Source: Costus lasius (lineage: Eukaryota; Streptophyta; Magnoliopsida; Zingiberales; Costaceae). From it: a stretch of DNA of 64,000 nucleotides. The DNA lies in contig CM050447.1 in NCBI GenBank assembly GCA_027563935.2, forward strand, positions 11,996,501 to 12,060,500, written 5' to 3'. How positions within the stretch are numbered: the stretch's first letter is position 1; each line of letters begins with the position of its first letter. Shown piece after piece: positions 1 through 10,865 of this stretch. Position numbers and translations under genes: made by a program. A model generated the notes under the pieces. The model saw nothing but the letters and a program-made list of their open reading frames with translations, was not told the origin of the DNA and did no database searches.

Positions 1-2452
1 TCGCTATGATGCAGCCAAGCAGGAAGGAGTGGTATTATAGCAAATTTCTGTCAATATAATACTCAAATTCTGATGCCTTAGTTACATGGCTCGTTATGTC
101 AATTTAAATTTCATGTGGATTTGCAGTATGATGAATCTGAAAGGAGGAGAGAAATGGCTAAAAATTCTCTTGAGAGATACACACATTATTATGAACGATG
201 GGCTACAAATCAATCTGTATGTAAATTTATCAGTTCCATTCATTCCTTGCCTCAGAATATTGTTTAGAGTAGCTAGAATGTATAGACTATTTTATGCTAT
301 AATATAGTAATTCTGTTGCCCACTATGTGGTGGGAGTGTTAAACTGCAATTATTTTATTCCCACATTTGTTTGAACACTATATTGTAATATCAGGTTGTT
401 CCATATAAACCTTGTATTACCTTTTTTTTATTTGAATATAAGCCTTTCTTTCCTTTCATTTGTCTCTATGATGATCGACAACACTGTCTCTTTTATCCAT
501 TTTCATTTGGAGGATGCTTCAATCCAAGTTTATTTGGAAGGCTTCATAAATTGCTTTCCGTTTGGATATTCAGTTACCTTTGGTATTTATCCAACCCAGA
601 TGATTCTCATTAACTAGAGATAAGCTGATAGATTCTTATGTGTTATTTTCCTCGTTTAGTTGCAACTATTCTTGGTTTATTTATTTGTTTATAAATTAAA
701 TTTCATGTTCTCATTTGTTGATGCTCCCTGATTTACGAATTGAGTTTCCTTTATTTGTTTCTTCTCTTAAGTTAAGATCTTCTGACTCTAGAAGCTTTAG
801 TTCTTGCATTCCTGACAAAATATACATTTGTCTTGTCTGACATGATTCTTGTACATTGTAATGGTCGTGACAGAATGTCCTTTTTGCTAAGATTATTTGT
901 TGCTTAATTCTTATCTACTCTTAGATATAGGTTGTTTGATAGGTTGCAAGTTTTAAGATTGCACTTAACATAGTGTCTCATAACTTGCAGTCAAGGCAGA
1001 AGGCACTCACAGATTTGCACAGCATGCAAACTGAGAAGGTATGGAGCACTCTAAAAGCTCATGTGCCATGTCGACTATGTTGGTTTGTGGTCTGGTTTAT
1101 GTGGTATATAAAAAGTTGTCAAAGTTGCTAGCTTGATGATAGTTCGTAGCTATGTTTTTAATACCAGCCTATACAGTAAGCCTGGTCCACGACTGTCGGT
1201 TTGGTACAGATAAATGGACCAAACCAGTGTGTATATATTGTGGACAGTATACATTTCTTCAGTCCAATTCTAGTTTACCTATGATGACCGATATTTAAAA
1301 TCTTGTCCATAGTTAAATTATGAAAATATGTCATGATACATTTTATGTAGTGCACCTAGTCCTTCAATTTGCAGCTTGAGAAGCTGAGTGACAGGCAAAG
1401 CCAACCTGAATCACAACTCAAGTTTATCATTGAAGCCTGGTTACAGGTCAGTTCACACTAGAAATATAAGCCACAGGTTGTTCTCAATACCATTTCTTTT
1501 ACCTTTTTCCCGAGACGTTTTAGCATTTCAATTTGCATACAATTTTTTCTATCTTTTTCCTGAGACGTTTTAGCATTTCAATTTGCAGATAGTGGAGTGT
1601 AGGCGAGTGTTGAAGTGGACATATGCCTATGGTTATTACCTGCCACAGCATGAATATGGCAAGAGACACTTCTTTGAATATTTGCAAGGTGTGATTTTTT
1701 TCTTGATGTACCTGTATTATATCTCAAGCCGTTTATTAAGTAGCATCATTGTTATCTTGTCAATTTATTCAGGTGAGGCTGAGTCTGGGTTAGAACGTCT
1801 GCATCAATGTGCAGAGAAGGAGCTTCAAATTTACCTTGATGCACAAAGTCCTATGAAGGAGTTCAATGACTTCCGCACAAAGTTAGCGGGGCTCACCAGG
1901 TAGCTTCTTCTCACATTTTTTACTTGAAACAAATATAAAGATTTTAAATGTTTCAAACAAAAAGGTATGCAGGTTGTGGCACTGATTTAGCAGATTCCTG
2001 TATGTAGAATTTGCACATTAATGATGTGTATCGATGATGTATATGTGATTTTTTTTTTATGTGTTGTTAGGATTCAGGTCCTTTTTATTGGATTTGTGTT
2101 ACTGAAAATTGGAATTTTGATGGTAAAAATGTTGGCAGTAATTTAATTAATATATGTATTCTTTTACCTCAGCGTGACCAGGAACTACTTTGAAAATCTT
2201 GTTCGAGCCTTGGAGTCTGGGTTGAAAGATGTTGGTTCTTCCAATAACCCGGCCACAAGCAGCAGCAGTTCGAGCTCCAAGAGCATGGCCAACAAAAACA
2301 AGACTAAAAAGATCAAAGCATCCGATATAAGCTCTGGATCAGGTGCCCCTAGTCGCAACTTGGATGATCGCAATCTATGGTTTTGTGACCATTGCACATA
2401 CGCCAATCAAAAGTCTATCAGCACGTGCCAGATGTGTGGGCATCATAGATAG
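1..2452 (+). CDS. ARIADNE-like RBR E3 ubiquitin ligase, 3' part
   Basis: This is the C-terminal 248 residues of an ARI-type RING-between-RING ubiquitin ligase, an enzyme that takes ubiquitin from an E2 onto its own cysteine and then to substrate. Exons by GT-AG sites in continuous frame: <1-31, 127-216, 991-1038, 1375-1446, 1589-1688, 1773-1899, 2173-2452. The product has the helical Ariadne domain (motifs [65 protein letters not shown]). A Ser/Lys-rich linker follows, then a C-terminal RanBP2-type zinc finger (WFCDHC...CQMC), as in plant ARI proteins. The RING1-IBR-RING2 part lies left of the window. No frameshift or premature stop is seen, so the gene looks intact. Which ARI paralogue it is cannot be decided from this end. 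Confidence 0.93.
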
Positions 2453-3386
2453 TCCAGTGTGGATCCTTCTGTACTACGGATAGCATTTCATTCTGAAGAT
2501 TGCAGTTATGTGCTATTAGAATTTAAAACTCGATTTCTGTGGTGCGGGCAAGGTGTGCCACTGATTACCTTGGTTATATCACTTACAACTGGAGGAGCAG
2601 AATGAATGGGCAAGAGATTTGAAACGGGTGGATCAGCAAATTTGCTGCTGCTTCATAAAATATTCTCTGTTCATCATGAAATTGTCAATGATCCCACTTT
2701 GTACATAGTTAGACGTCTGTAAGAAAGTACATCATGTCAATGTGCTTTACATAATTGTAACAGTCTACTCTGACGATTTCATGTTCCCTACCCAGTCAGA
2801 CAGTGTAAATTGCATTAAATTATATAACATGTAGCTTAAACTATATAGCTGACTATAGAGAAGAGCTCGGCATCATGTTGCTAGAAAAATTTCATGGGCA
2901 AAAAGCAAGGATTCAAAAAAACCAATTTGTATCGTATAATAAAGATGCTATGTGCCAGTTTGATCTTATACTACTAATATAAGGTTGGTATATATGTACT
3001 GTACTTGTCTAAGCTTATGAGAAAATTAGAACTTTTCACTCTGCTTTAGCTTTGCCACTGGAAGAAGAATGACCAATTAATCCACAACTGAAGCATAGCT
3101 GAAGTATATTTTCATTTGATTTGGCTCTTTCTGAGTTACTACGGAGTTGTATTTTGCCTCTACATGAGTTACTATTTGAGCAGTCCCACCTCAATTTGCG
3201 TCTCTAATGAGGCTAAATATCTTATGTTGTACATATGGATTGGCTAGGCGTCAAATGCTCATTGTCTAATGCTCTTCTTAAGTAGCCGCATAACTATGTT
3301 ATCACCTGCCTCATCAAATAGCAACATTCACGTCATGTGTGATTCACTTGATAATCTAAATGTAATTTTGCCAGTTATTACAGAGT
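2453..3386. other. ARI 3' UTR and intergenic DNA
   Basis: The first few hundred bases after the ARI stop are probably 3' UTR; a possible AATAAA signal lies near 2938. The rest is AT-rich with no coding signal that I can support. Confidence 0.5.
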
Positions 3387-3439
3387 GCCCTTATAGCTCA
3401 GTGGTAGAGCGTCAGTTAGTTCGCTCCTGCGTGAGGGCA
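3387..3439 (+). pseudogene. Truncated tRNA gene lacking the anticodon arm
   Basis: The 5' part GCCCTTATAGCTCAGTGG gives an acceptor strand plus D arm with a perfect A box. The 3' part TAGTTCGCTCCTGCG gives a B-box-like T arm, and TGAGGGC closes the acceptor stem: all seven pairs form, with one G-U. Between D arm and T arm only a few bases remain, so the anticodon stem-loop and the 5' side of the T stem are missing. The body resembles plant nuclear tRNA-Thr(UGU), but the anticodon is gone, so that is a guess. It cannot be a working tRNA. It could be a deleted tRNA gene or the head of a tRNA-derived SINE; no SINE tail was recognised. Confidence 0.7.
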
Positions 3440-3932
3440 GCGTTTTGATTTATTTTTTTAAAAATTTGACTTCAAATCTTAATGTAATTTTAAACTTGGT
3501 CGATGTACGCTATTTGTTGAATATATTTTGCAGCAAAATACAGGAGATTTCCGTTTAGTCTGATACGAAAAATAGTACATCTAATGATCACAAATGATTG
3601 AGCGTTGAAAACTTGTAGCAGTCAAAGTTGTAACAGTGGAAGAATCAACTTCACTTGACCTTGAAGCTACAACCATATCCATACATCATGAGATCACTGC
3701 AAAAGCGATGGCATTCATCAAGAAGATGCGCACTAAATCATAGACAAAAAAAATATGCCTTGTTTCATTGACTCCCATTCTCCAGATCAGAAGAAGAAGG
3801 TAAAGCAAAAAAAAAAAAAAAACAGCGCTGACTAAAAAGAAATTCCAATGGCTACATTGAGGCATGCCAATTTAGAAAGGAACAGATCTCGCTGTCGAAA
3901 TGCCGGCCCTATCTCCTCCTCCGCACCTCATA
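3440..3932. other. Intergenic, nothing recognised
   Basis: AT-rich sequence with a 16-base A run near 3810. No gene, RNA or repeat with boundaries was recognised. Confidence 0.4.
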
Positions 3933-3944
3933 CCATACCCTAGA

Positions 3945-5164
3945 TGTCAGGCCTGGTTCAGCCCGATCTAGCCCAAAGCTCACTGGACCGAGAGACAGCT
4001 TGAGCCCATACAGGAAAGAGCAAAGCGGAGCCCAAATCTCTTGGTCAACTAGAGATGTTGACCATGTCACGCGGAACGCGTTGGCATCGCAGGGTGCGAG
4101 CGCGCACACGTCGTCGCCATCTCCTTTAGACGCGCGGTGCTCGGCGTCTTCGTCTTCTCCAGCAAACGAAGCGGACGTGGCATCGGCAGCGTCCTCATCG
4201 CGCACGACAGATCTAGAGCAAGAGATGCGGACAGCAGGGGCGTGGAGCGACGTGGTCCGCGGACACAGAGGAATCGGGCGGCAGACGCCCTAAATTGAGG
4301 AGAAGCAGCTGCGTCGACGTCTTCTTCCCGAGTGACACGGACACAACCAACAGGGGATCTCCTCTATAAAGCATCGATGGGTGACGGCGAGGAGATCATC
4401 ATCAGGCGAGCACATCCACCATCTTCGTGCGAAGCTTGAGGGAAGCTTCGGGGCGACGAACGCGAGCTGTGAGAAACAGAGTGATTGTAGTCGGCCAACC
4501 AGGGGGTCGCCGGCGAGGGAGGGGAAGAGGGCGGCGACGGGGGTCGCCCGTGAGCGGAGTAAAAGACGAGTTGTAAGCTTTCGTAAGGAATAAAGCCGAG
4601 TCTTCACCACCTTCTCCCTTCCTTTGTATTTTCTTTGCTTGGCGACGTTCCTCTCTGCGAACGGCGACGAGTTCGGGGGGGGGGGGGGGGGGGGGGGGGG
4701 TGGGGGGTGGGGGGCGGGATGGCCGAAGGCGAGGCGGGCGGATTCCTCCTCCGGCGAAGCAGCGAGTGAACGCAGGCGTGCGTTCGCGTGGAGAAGACAA
4801 CGCTGTGTCGATTTTGACTAGGTCAAAATCGAACAGTGAAATCAAGTAACAGAGAAATTCAGCGGACGGAATTCAGACGCTAACGCAAGGGCTGACGTCA
4901 GTAGTCCGATTAAATCAAGCGAGCGGTGCGAGGCGATTTGGGGCGTTGACTAAGTCAAAATTAATTTTGACCAGAGAGGTATTTTAGTTTAGGGATTCCG
5001 GTTTTCTGAATTAGGATTAGGGTTCCGGGGTTTTCGTACGATTTGTAATTTGGGGATAGAAATTGTTCAGCGCAGTTAGGGTTTTCTATTTGGGGAAAGG
5101 AAACCCTAGGGTCTCACGCCTGGTCTGGTGCTCCGTCGGACCACCGTTAGGCCGGGGCGTGACA
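3945..5164 (+). mobile_element. Solo LTR A1 (Ty3/gypsy-type), forward
   Basis: A 1220-bp LTR runs from TGTCAGGCCTGG to GGGGCGTGACA. It is flanked by the 5-bp TSD CTAGA at 3940-3944 and 5165-5169, which overlaps the TSD/TIR junction of the hAT host. A TATA box (TATAAA, 4365-4370) lies inside, as expected for a U3 promoter. A run of 26 G begins at 4675. The sequence is alignable by eye with the LTRs at 31677 and 34353. No internal region is attached, so it is a solo LTR. Open frames inside it are GC-rich shadows. Confidence 0.85.
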
Positions 5165-5901
5165 CTAGATGTCACGCCCCGATCGGATCAGCCCTAAAAT
5201 GACGCTTAACCATTGTCTTAGGGTCGTCCGGCGGAATACCAGAGCATGAACTCCGCATAGGATTAGGTTTTCCCCGGGTGCAAAATCACCCCCAAATTGA
5301 AAACACTAACCCTAGCCTCCAAAATCTATCCCAATTCAAAAAACGAACGGAAACCCTAAAATTCAAAGTCAAACCTTGGTCAAAATCACCGTTCAAAATT
5401 AACCCATCGCTGACGTCAGATGGCGTCAGCCGCCAACTCAATTTCGCACCGCTAATATTCTCCCTTGCTAATGTCACGCCGACGCCAGCCTCCAAATCTC
5501 TTCTGCTACGCAAACACGAAATCAGCATGTCAAAATCGGAACGACTGTGGCGCCGTCCCCTTCCGCTGGTCAGATGCCACCCGTGTCTGAGTGCCGCTTG
5601 CGCTTGTGCTCGCCGGAAGGGAGGTGTACCGGATGGGAGGAGCCTTCAACGCTTGCCCTTGGCCTCGCCGAAGCACGGAGGCCGCCTGCCGCCCAGACAC
5701 ATCATCGTCGCTTGCGACTGTGGTGAGGAAGCGCAGAGAATAGGGGAGGCAGGGAATGGATAGAAAACGCTCTGAATTGAAATCGTCCAAGCTACAAACT
5801 CTTTCTTTGGCGACCCCTATCACGATGCCCTCTTCCCCTCCCTCGCCGGCATCGCCGGTTACAGTCTCTAACGCTCACTCGCACGTCGGTGCTTCCCCAA
5901 G

Positions 5902-7484
5902 TGACACTATCCGCAAGTGCACGGAAATGTCGAAGTAATACAAAAGATATCGATCCCACAGGGAACAAGGTGAGGACCAGAAAATCTAATTCTTGGAATC
6001 TAAACTGATCAAATCGAGGTTTTTGGAACTTGAAAACTAAGGCTAAGTAGAATAGTAAACAAGAAATCAAACAACTACGGTAGGGAAAATATATCAGAGA
6101 GAATATCAGGGTTTTCACCACTCTGACGATTTTATTTGCGTTAAGAAATAAATATCAGTTATTTGAATTTACAGATATGCGTAAGGAATCTACCCTATGG
6201 TACAAGGTGCCCTCTTTCGAGTGTACACCCCGGTATTTGCCTAGAATGTCTCCTACTTTCGCGGTGGACCATTTTCGACAAACCCAATGAATTCCGTGGT
6301 AGATTATGAACCCTCGAGCGAAGAACAAGCACTTACGTGTCGAGCCTTTACAAGATTCACAAAGAGGTTCGGTCGTTACGGTCCTACTCTCATTATGAAC
6401 CGTAACAACTATAACATGGTAATACTTGGCCAGAGTACAAATCAAGAAATAAATACATCAAGTGAAATACGCTTAAGATATGATCCAAATGGCAAAATTA
6501 ATACATGAGTTGCAAACAAAAATCGTCAGAGGGCTTCAACCTAGCCCTGAAAATAGGTTTACGTTACAACCATCGTCAAAGCGCTTAAGATCCTCTCTTT
6601 AAACATAAGAAAATCACAAGAAAAGATTTCTAGGAGGGAAGAGATGATGAACCGAAAGGAGTAAACCAGAATCACAGGGTTTCGATGATCGAATCTCTAG
6701 AAATATGCTCGAAGTTGCCGAATCACCGTGTTCTTCCGCCCTAGCCACTTCGTCATGCGATTGCTCCTCCTTTAGGGCACGGAAATTAGGGATTTTATGT
6801 TCTTTTCGTTCGTCTTCGAGTGTGCTTTCCAAAAAGTCCTCACTTGCTAAATTTGGACTTGAATTGGGCCGAGAATCTGCGAAAAACCGAGTGGGGGTTG
6901 TGCTATTCTAACACCTTCACGGGTGAACCCCGCGGGGTTCACCAGGTGGTGAAGTGTTCGGCGCAGACCTGTTGCGAAATAATCATAGGTGAACCCCGTG
7001 GGGTTCACCTACCAGTGAAGTCCTCGGCATATTTCTGTGCAGGTATCTTCAGACGGAATCACGGGTGAACCCCATGGGGTTCACCTGCCAGTGAAGTGTG
7101 CGGCAAATCTCGAATACTTTGACATCATCGGTGAACCCCGCTGGGTTCACCAGGCAGTAATGCACGCGCTGAATTTCGTCCTTCGGTGAGATCACGGGTG
7201 AACCCCGTGGGGTTCACCTGGCCGTGAAGTCCAGAAAGGGCTCCGATTGAGCCCAAATTTTACGGGTAGCTTCGTCTTCTTATAAGGAATGACCTCATGC
7301 TTTTAGATTCTTCAAAAAGTCTTCAAATTTGGGTGATTTTACCTGAAATTCAATAAGACAGACGAAAAGTGAAGATTCTAAAGTTTTTAACTCAATAAGC
7401 CTTAAAGTAGTGTAAAAACATTAAAATAGGCCTAAATTCATCATGAAAAGATAATAAAAATCACTACTAAAATGTAAGACATCA
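5902..7484 (-). mobile_element. Solo LTR D1 inserted in LTR A2
   Basis: The 1583-bp unit starts TGACACTATCCGCAAG and ends TGTAAGACATCA. It is flanked by the 5-bp TSD CCAAG at 5897-5901 and 7485-7489. The TG...CA ends, 5-bp TSD and lack of coding sequence fit a solo LTR; minus orientation is inferred by analogy only. The start carries the motif pair CCGCAAGTGCACGG and GATCCCACAGGGA, and TCTCCTACTTTCGCGG comes at 6246. All three recur in the element at 8900. A five-copy palindrome array lies at 6922-7218. Confidence 0.78.
6922..7218. repeat. Five-copy array of a 22-bp palindrome
   Basis: The core GTGAACCCCGCGGGGTTCAC, flanked by G and C, occurs at 6922-6943, 6988-7009, 7064-7085, 7130-7151 and 7197-7218. 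Spacings are 66, 76, 66 and 67 bp. Copies 1 and 3 are perfect palindromes with different centres (CG and AT); copies 2, 4 and 5 differ near the centre. The arms GGTGAACCCC/GGGTTCACC are kept in all five. Spacers share a weaker GTGAAG motif. Confidence 0.9.
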
Positions 7485-7976
7485 CCAAGCGCTGGGAAAT
7501 ACCTCTACCTACTGCTCCCTCAAGCTCGATGGTAGATGATCTGATTGAAGATCCCCCTTCATCTCCTCTTCTGCTCCTCTTAAAGAAGTGTCGCCGCCTC
7601 CAAGCCGCTTGCGTTTCCCGTGTTGCCCGCATCGATCGGATAAGACGCCATCGCTACGTCCTTCTACCCCTGCGTCCTGGTCTTGCACTGGAGGCTACGC
7701 CTGGATACCTCAGACGGGGTCTCGCTTATCCGACGAACTCGCGTCATCGGCTTCTCTGCTGCTTCGAGATCGGTCTGCGTCTGAGTTCTGTGGAGAAGAT
7801 GCGTTTGCCTCTCTCAGTTTCTCGATTTCGGGGTCAACATGACGTGTTGACCCGATACATCGGCTTCCATTTTCCCCAATTTGGCGTGGGTTTAGGTGCT
7901 GGTGGTGTGGGCTTGGGTTCGGTCTTGGCCCAGTGGGCTTTGGGTTGAACCGGACTGAACCAGGCCTGACACTAGA

Positions 7977-8899
7977 GCTGGCCAACGGGCTAGCCCGACC
8001 AACACGACATGGGTTGGGCATGGCACGGGCCATTGATCAGGTTAATGGGCCATGGGCAGCCCATGGCACGGCTTTGGCCGGGCTGAGCTAGAGGTTTGAG
8101 GTCCGCGGGCCGGGCCGAGTATGACACAACAGCGGGCCTTGCCTGGCGCGGCACGCGGGCCGGCCCAGGCACGGCCCGCAATTAACATTTTTTTTATTTG
8201 ACGCCCAAATTTAAATTTTTACCTATGTTATTTTACTTTTATACCCCCTTAACTAAAAAAATTTAAATTTATGGGTATAATTATCTTTTAGCTATAAAAT
8301 TATTCTTTTATTTTGTTTTAATAATATAAAATAAAGGATAAATTTATAAATTTACACTCATTTCATCCCTATAAATTCTATGATAGTTCCCTACATTTTC
8401 ACACACAAAATTTTAGTTTCAATTTTTTTATTATATTCCTCTTAATCACGTGAGTTTTAATTACTTTGTTAATTGTGTTTGTAGTCTTGCAGGTGAGCAC
8501 GAGGCATAGAGAAAAAGACAGATAATAAAAGAGTAAAGATAATTATCATTCTGCCAAATTCTCAACGTTTAATCTTCCTTATGTCAATCTTAAATTTCTT
8601 CGATGCTGAATAATAGAGAATCACTGTTTTGAGTATTATCGAGCATGTTAATCAAATTATACGAATTAATGTATTCGGGTTTGAATGACACTTTATCCAC
8701 TTATTTGATTATGCAAGACAAGAATTTTTGGCTTCTCCCTTCCCTTCTGGGATTGAGATTGAGATAGAAGTTGAGGACATTCAAATTAATGATAGTGAGG
8801 ATGATAGTGACAATATCAACGATGAGCGAGAGCAACATATCGAAACAAACCAAGCTTAAGAGTTTCTTGAGTTTTTCATTGTTGAAGAAGGAGGTAGAG
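7977..8899. other. hAT left body: subterminal repeats and acidic coding-like stretch
   Basis: 7977-8180 is GC-rich with repeated GGCACGG and GGGCC motifs, like the matching right end (10510-10680). After an AT-rich part, 8755-8850 reads on the plus strand as a very acidic peptide (EDIQINDSEDDSDN is part of it) before a stop. It may be a captured gene or old element gene; I do not recognise it. Confidence 0.5.
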
Positions 8900-10113
8900 T
8901 GTTGCACAAAATCCGCAAGCGCACGGCTTACCGATGTAGTATTTAAGATATCGTTTCCACAGGGACAGATTGCCAAGTACCGAATCTTCAAATATTTGAT
9001 AGCTAAGCAATTAAAGGTCTCGGTTTGTGTCGCAATTCAAACTAAAAACGGAGTAAAACGAAAGTCATAACGATGAGAGAGAAATCGGGAAGTCGGGGTT
9101 CACCACGTCTATCAACCTATAAGCATAATGAAAAGTACTGCTTAGAAAATCTTTAGAAAACCAAGGATGAGTCCTGTTGAGCCGTACCCCTCTCGGGTGC
9201 ACAACTCAATAATTTAGTTAGTCTCCTACTCTCGTGGTGGACAACTCCACAATCTACTTAGTTTGTCTCCTACTCTCGCGGTGGACTAAGCGTAAGTAGA
9301 TCGTGTTAAAATAGGACACCAAGACTCCCCAAGTGGACTCTACGACTCTCGTAATAGAGTTCACAAGATTGATCAAAGAGAAAGCGTTGATTGTGATTCA
9401 CCTCTCAGTTGTTATCACAATCCACGAAGTGAAAACCGATCTGGCCAAGAAACGATAAACACGAGTGAAACAAACCAAGATCAAATGGCCTCGAAAGATT
9501 TATCAAAAAGCAATTCTTAACATTAAGTCTTATAAATAAAAAAGATGGGCTACGCCCGAATCCCAATTGAGGTTTTACGCTAGTACACACATGATTACGA
9601 CAAGTACAAGACTCACAATTTAGGATGTAAAAGAAACCGAACAAAGTAAAGAAGAGAAAAAGAATCAAGACAAACTCCTTCTCTCTTTCCTTGATGTCGC
9701 CTTCCTTTCCTTGACACGGTGAACTCTTGCCTTGGAATCAAGCTTTGAGCTTCTTAGCGCAATCTTCTTCTCGCCTCCAGTGACTCCCCCTCCTAAAGAG
9801 AACTCATCTCTCTTTTATAGACTTCAAGGTGTCTCTTTAAGGTGTCTCTCATGGATGGCGTGTTATCCTCATTCATGAATGTCTTTCATTAAATCCTCAT
9901 TCATGAATGTGTTTCATTAATTCCTCATTTATGAATGTGTTTCATTAATGGCGTGTGTTCTCTTGATGGCGATAAATGCTGAATGCGGGTAAACTCTAAC
10001 TCTCGTCTAAAGCCAAATTTCTTGTCATGAATCCAGATTCACTCGGGTATGTGATCGTGCATCCGTATAGCTCTAGAAACGAGTGAATTTTTCTGTATTT
10101 AACAAATATGACA
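8900..10113 (-). mobile_element. LTR-like element D2, same family as D1
   Basis: It shares with D1 the start motifs (CCGCAAGCGCACGG then TTTCCACAGGGA) and the TCTCCTACTCTCGCGG motif, here present twice (9217 and 9266, the first copy with one change). It appears to begin TGTTGCAC and end AAATATGACA. Putative TSDs are imperfect (GGTAG at 8893-8897, AGTAG at 10114-10118), so the exact ends are uncertain by a few bases. It sits in the interior of the hAT element. No coding region is seen, so a solo LTR is the likeliest reading. Confidence 0.6.
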
Positions 10114-10202
10114 AGTAGTGAAGCTTCTGAAGAAAGTTAATAAAATAAGCTGGAAAGAGAAGTAGAAGCATGAAAATATGTCTCGATTCACTAAGGAATA
10201 GT

Positions 10203-10380
10203 AGTCAAAAAGACTATATAGATACAAGACATCATAGAGCTGCAAGCATGGAGTGCGCAATATGTATAGAGAAGATGGAGCATGGAGAGCAAGTATGCTT
10301 AACACAATGCTCGCACATCTTCCATATTAGCTGCTTGCATCGCTGACTACTGGTCAACTGCTTTGTGCCCATTATGTTGA
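10203..10380 (+). pseudogene. RING-H2 finger gene fragment inside the hAT element
   Basis: The plus-strand frame reads MECAICIEKMEHGEQV, then CLTQCSHIFHISCLHR, to a stop at 10344. Shifting by one base at that point continues DYWSTALCPLC and stops at 10378. All eight RING-H2 zinc ligands are present in the right order and spacing (Cys-x2-Cys, Cys-x-His, x2-His, x2-Cys, x10, Cys-x2-Cys). An in-frame run without stops reaches back to about 10176. RING-H2 proteins are ubiquitin ligases; this piece is broken by the +1 shift and lacks any protein around the finger. It is most simply a host gene fragment captured by the transposon. Confidence 0.75.
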
Positions 10381-10731
10381 CAAGTAATTTAAGCTAAAAT
10401 GTATAATTTATGAATATAAAATTTAATCTAGTTGATTTTAACTTTAGTCATGTGTCAACAATTAATAATTTACTTATTTTTTTAAAAAAATTATATTATT
10501 TTTTTATATTGGTCGGGTCAAACTTGGCACGCGGGCTAGATATGACCCGTGGGCCAAGTTTTTGGTCGTGTCAGGCACGGCCCACGTGCTAGATCCGGGC
10601 CGAGACTACAATTAGACCATGGGCCGTATCGAGCCTAGAGAAATTTTTATCGTGCCAGGCCTGAGACTACACGATTCTAACCGGTCAGGGAACTAGCCAT
10701 CTCTACCATACCCTGTACTCCCAATTCCCCA

Positions 10732-10784
10732 ACCCCCCACCCCCCCCCACCCCCCCCCCCCCCCCAACGCACACACACACACAA
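10732..10784. repeat. Poly-C and (AC)n low-complexity tract
   Basis: C-rich runs (the longest 16 C at 10750-10765) are followed by an AC microsatellite, just outside the right TSD of the hAT element. Confidence 0.85.
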
Positions 10785-10865
10785 GTCCCCTCTGAATCTT
10801 CCCCTCCACCTCCCCCCTTGATCGCTTCTGCCATGAGGTCACACTAGGAAATGTGATCCAGAAGT

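Larger units (their letters stand above)
5170..7971 (-). mobile_element. Solo LTR A2, reverse, split by another LTR
   Basis: Reading the minus strand, this starts TGTCAGGCCTGGTTCAG (from 7971) and ends GGGGCGTGACA (at 5170). It belongs to the same family as A1 but faces the other way. Removing the 5902-7484 insertion and its TSD copy leaves about 1214 bp, the family's LTR length. Its flanks are CTAGA at 5165-5169 and at 7972-7976. Thus A1 and A2 share the middle CTAGA copy. Confidence 0.82.
3933..10713. mobile_element. Non-autonomous hAT transposon, heavily nested
   Basis: The 8-bp TSD CCATACCC occurs at 3933-3940 and again, exactly, at 10706-10713. The right end reads, in reverse complement, TAGAGATGGCTAGTTCCC (from 10705). 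The left end reads TAGAGCTGGCCAACGGGC once the inserted LTRs are taken out (TAGA at 3941-3944, continuing as TAGAGCTGGCC from 7973). That is a short imperfect hAT-type TIR. Both subterminal zones are rich in GGCACGG and GGGCC, another hAT habit. Subtracting the LTR insertions leaves about 1.5 kb of element. No transposase is visible; the interior holds an acidic coding-like stretch and a RING-H2 fragment. The double TSD plus TIR makes the outer boundaries firm. Confidence 0.85.

Noticed and set aside
4402..4845. 147-codon minus-strand frame with a Pro run
   Set aside because: The Pro run is the G homopolymer of LTR A1 read in reverse; no protein family signal.
6922..7218. CRISPR-like array of short repeats with spacers
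   Set aside because: Repeats are palindromic and lie in a plant LTR; spacers share sequence, no cas genes, and the genome is eukaryotic.
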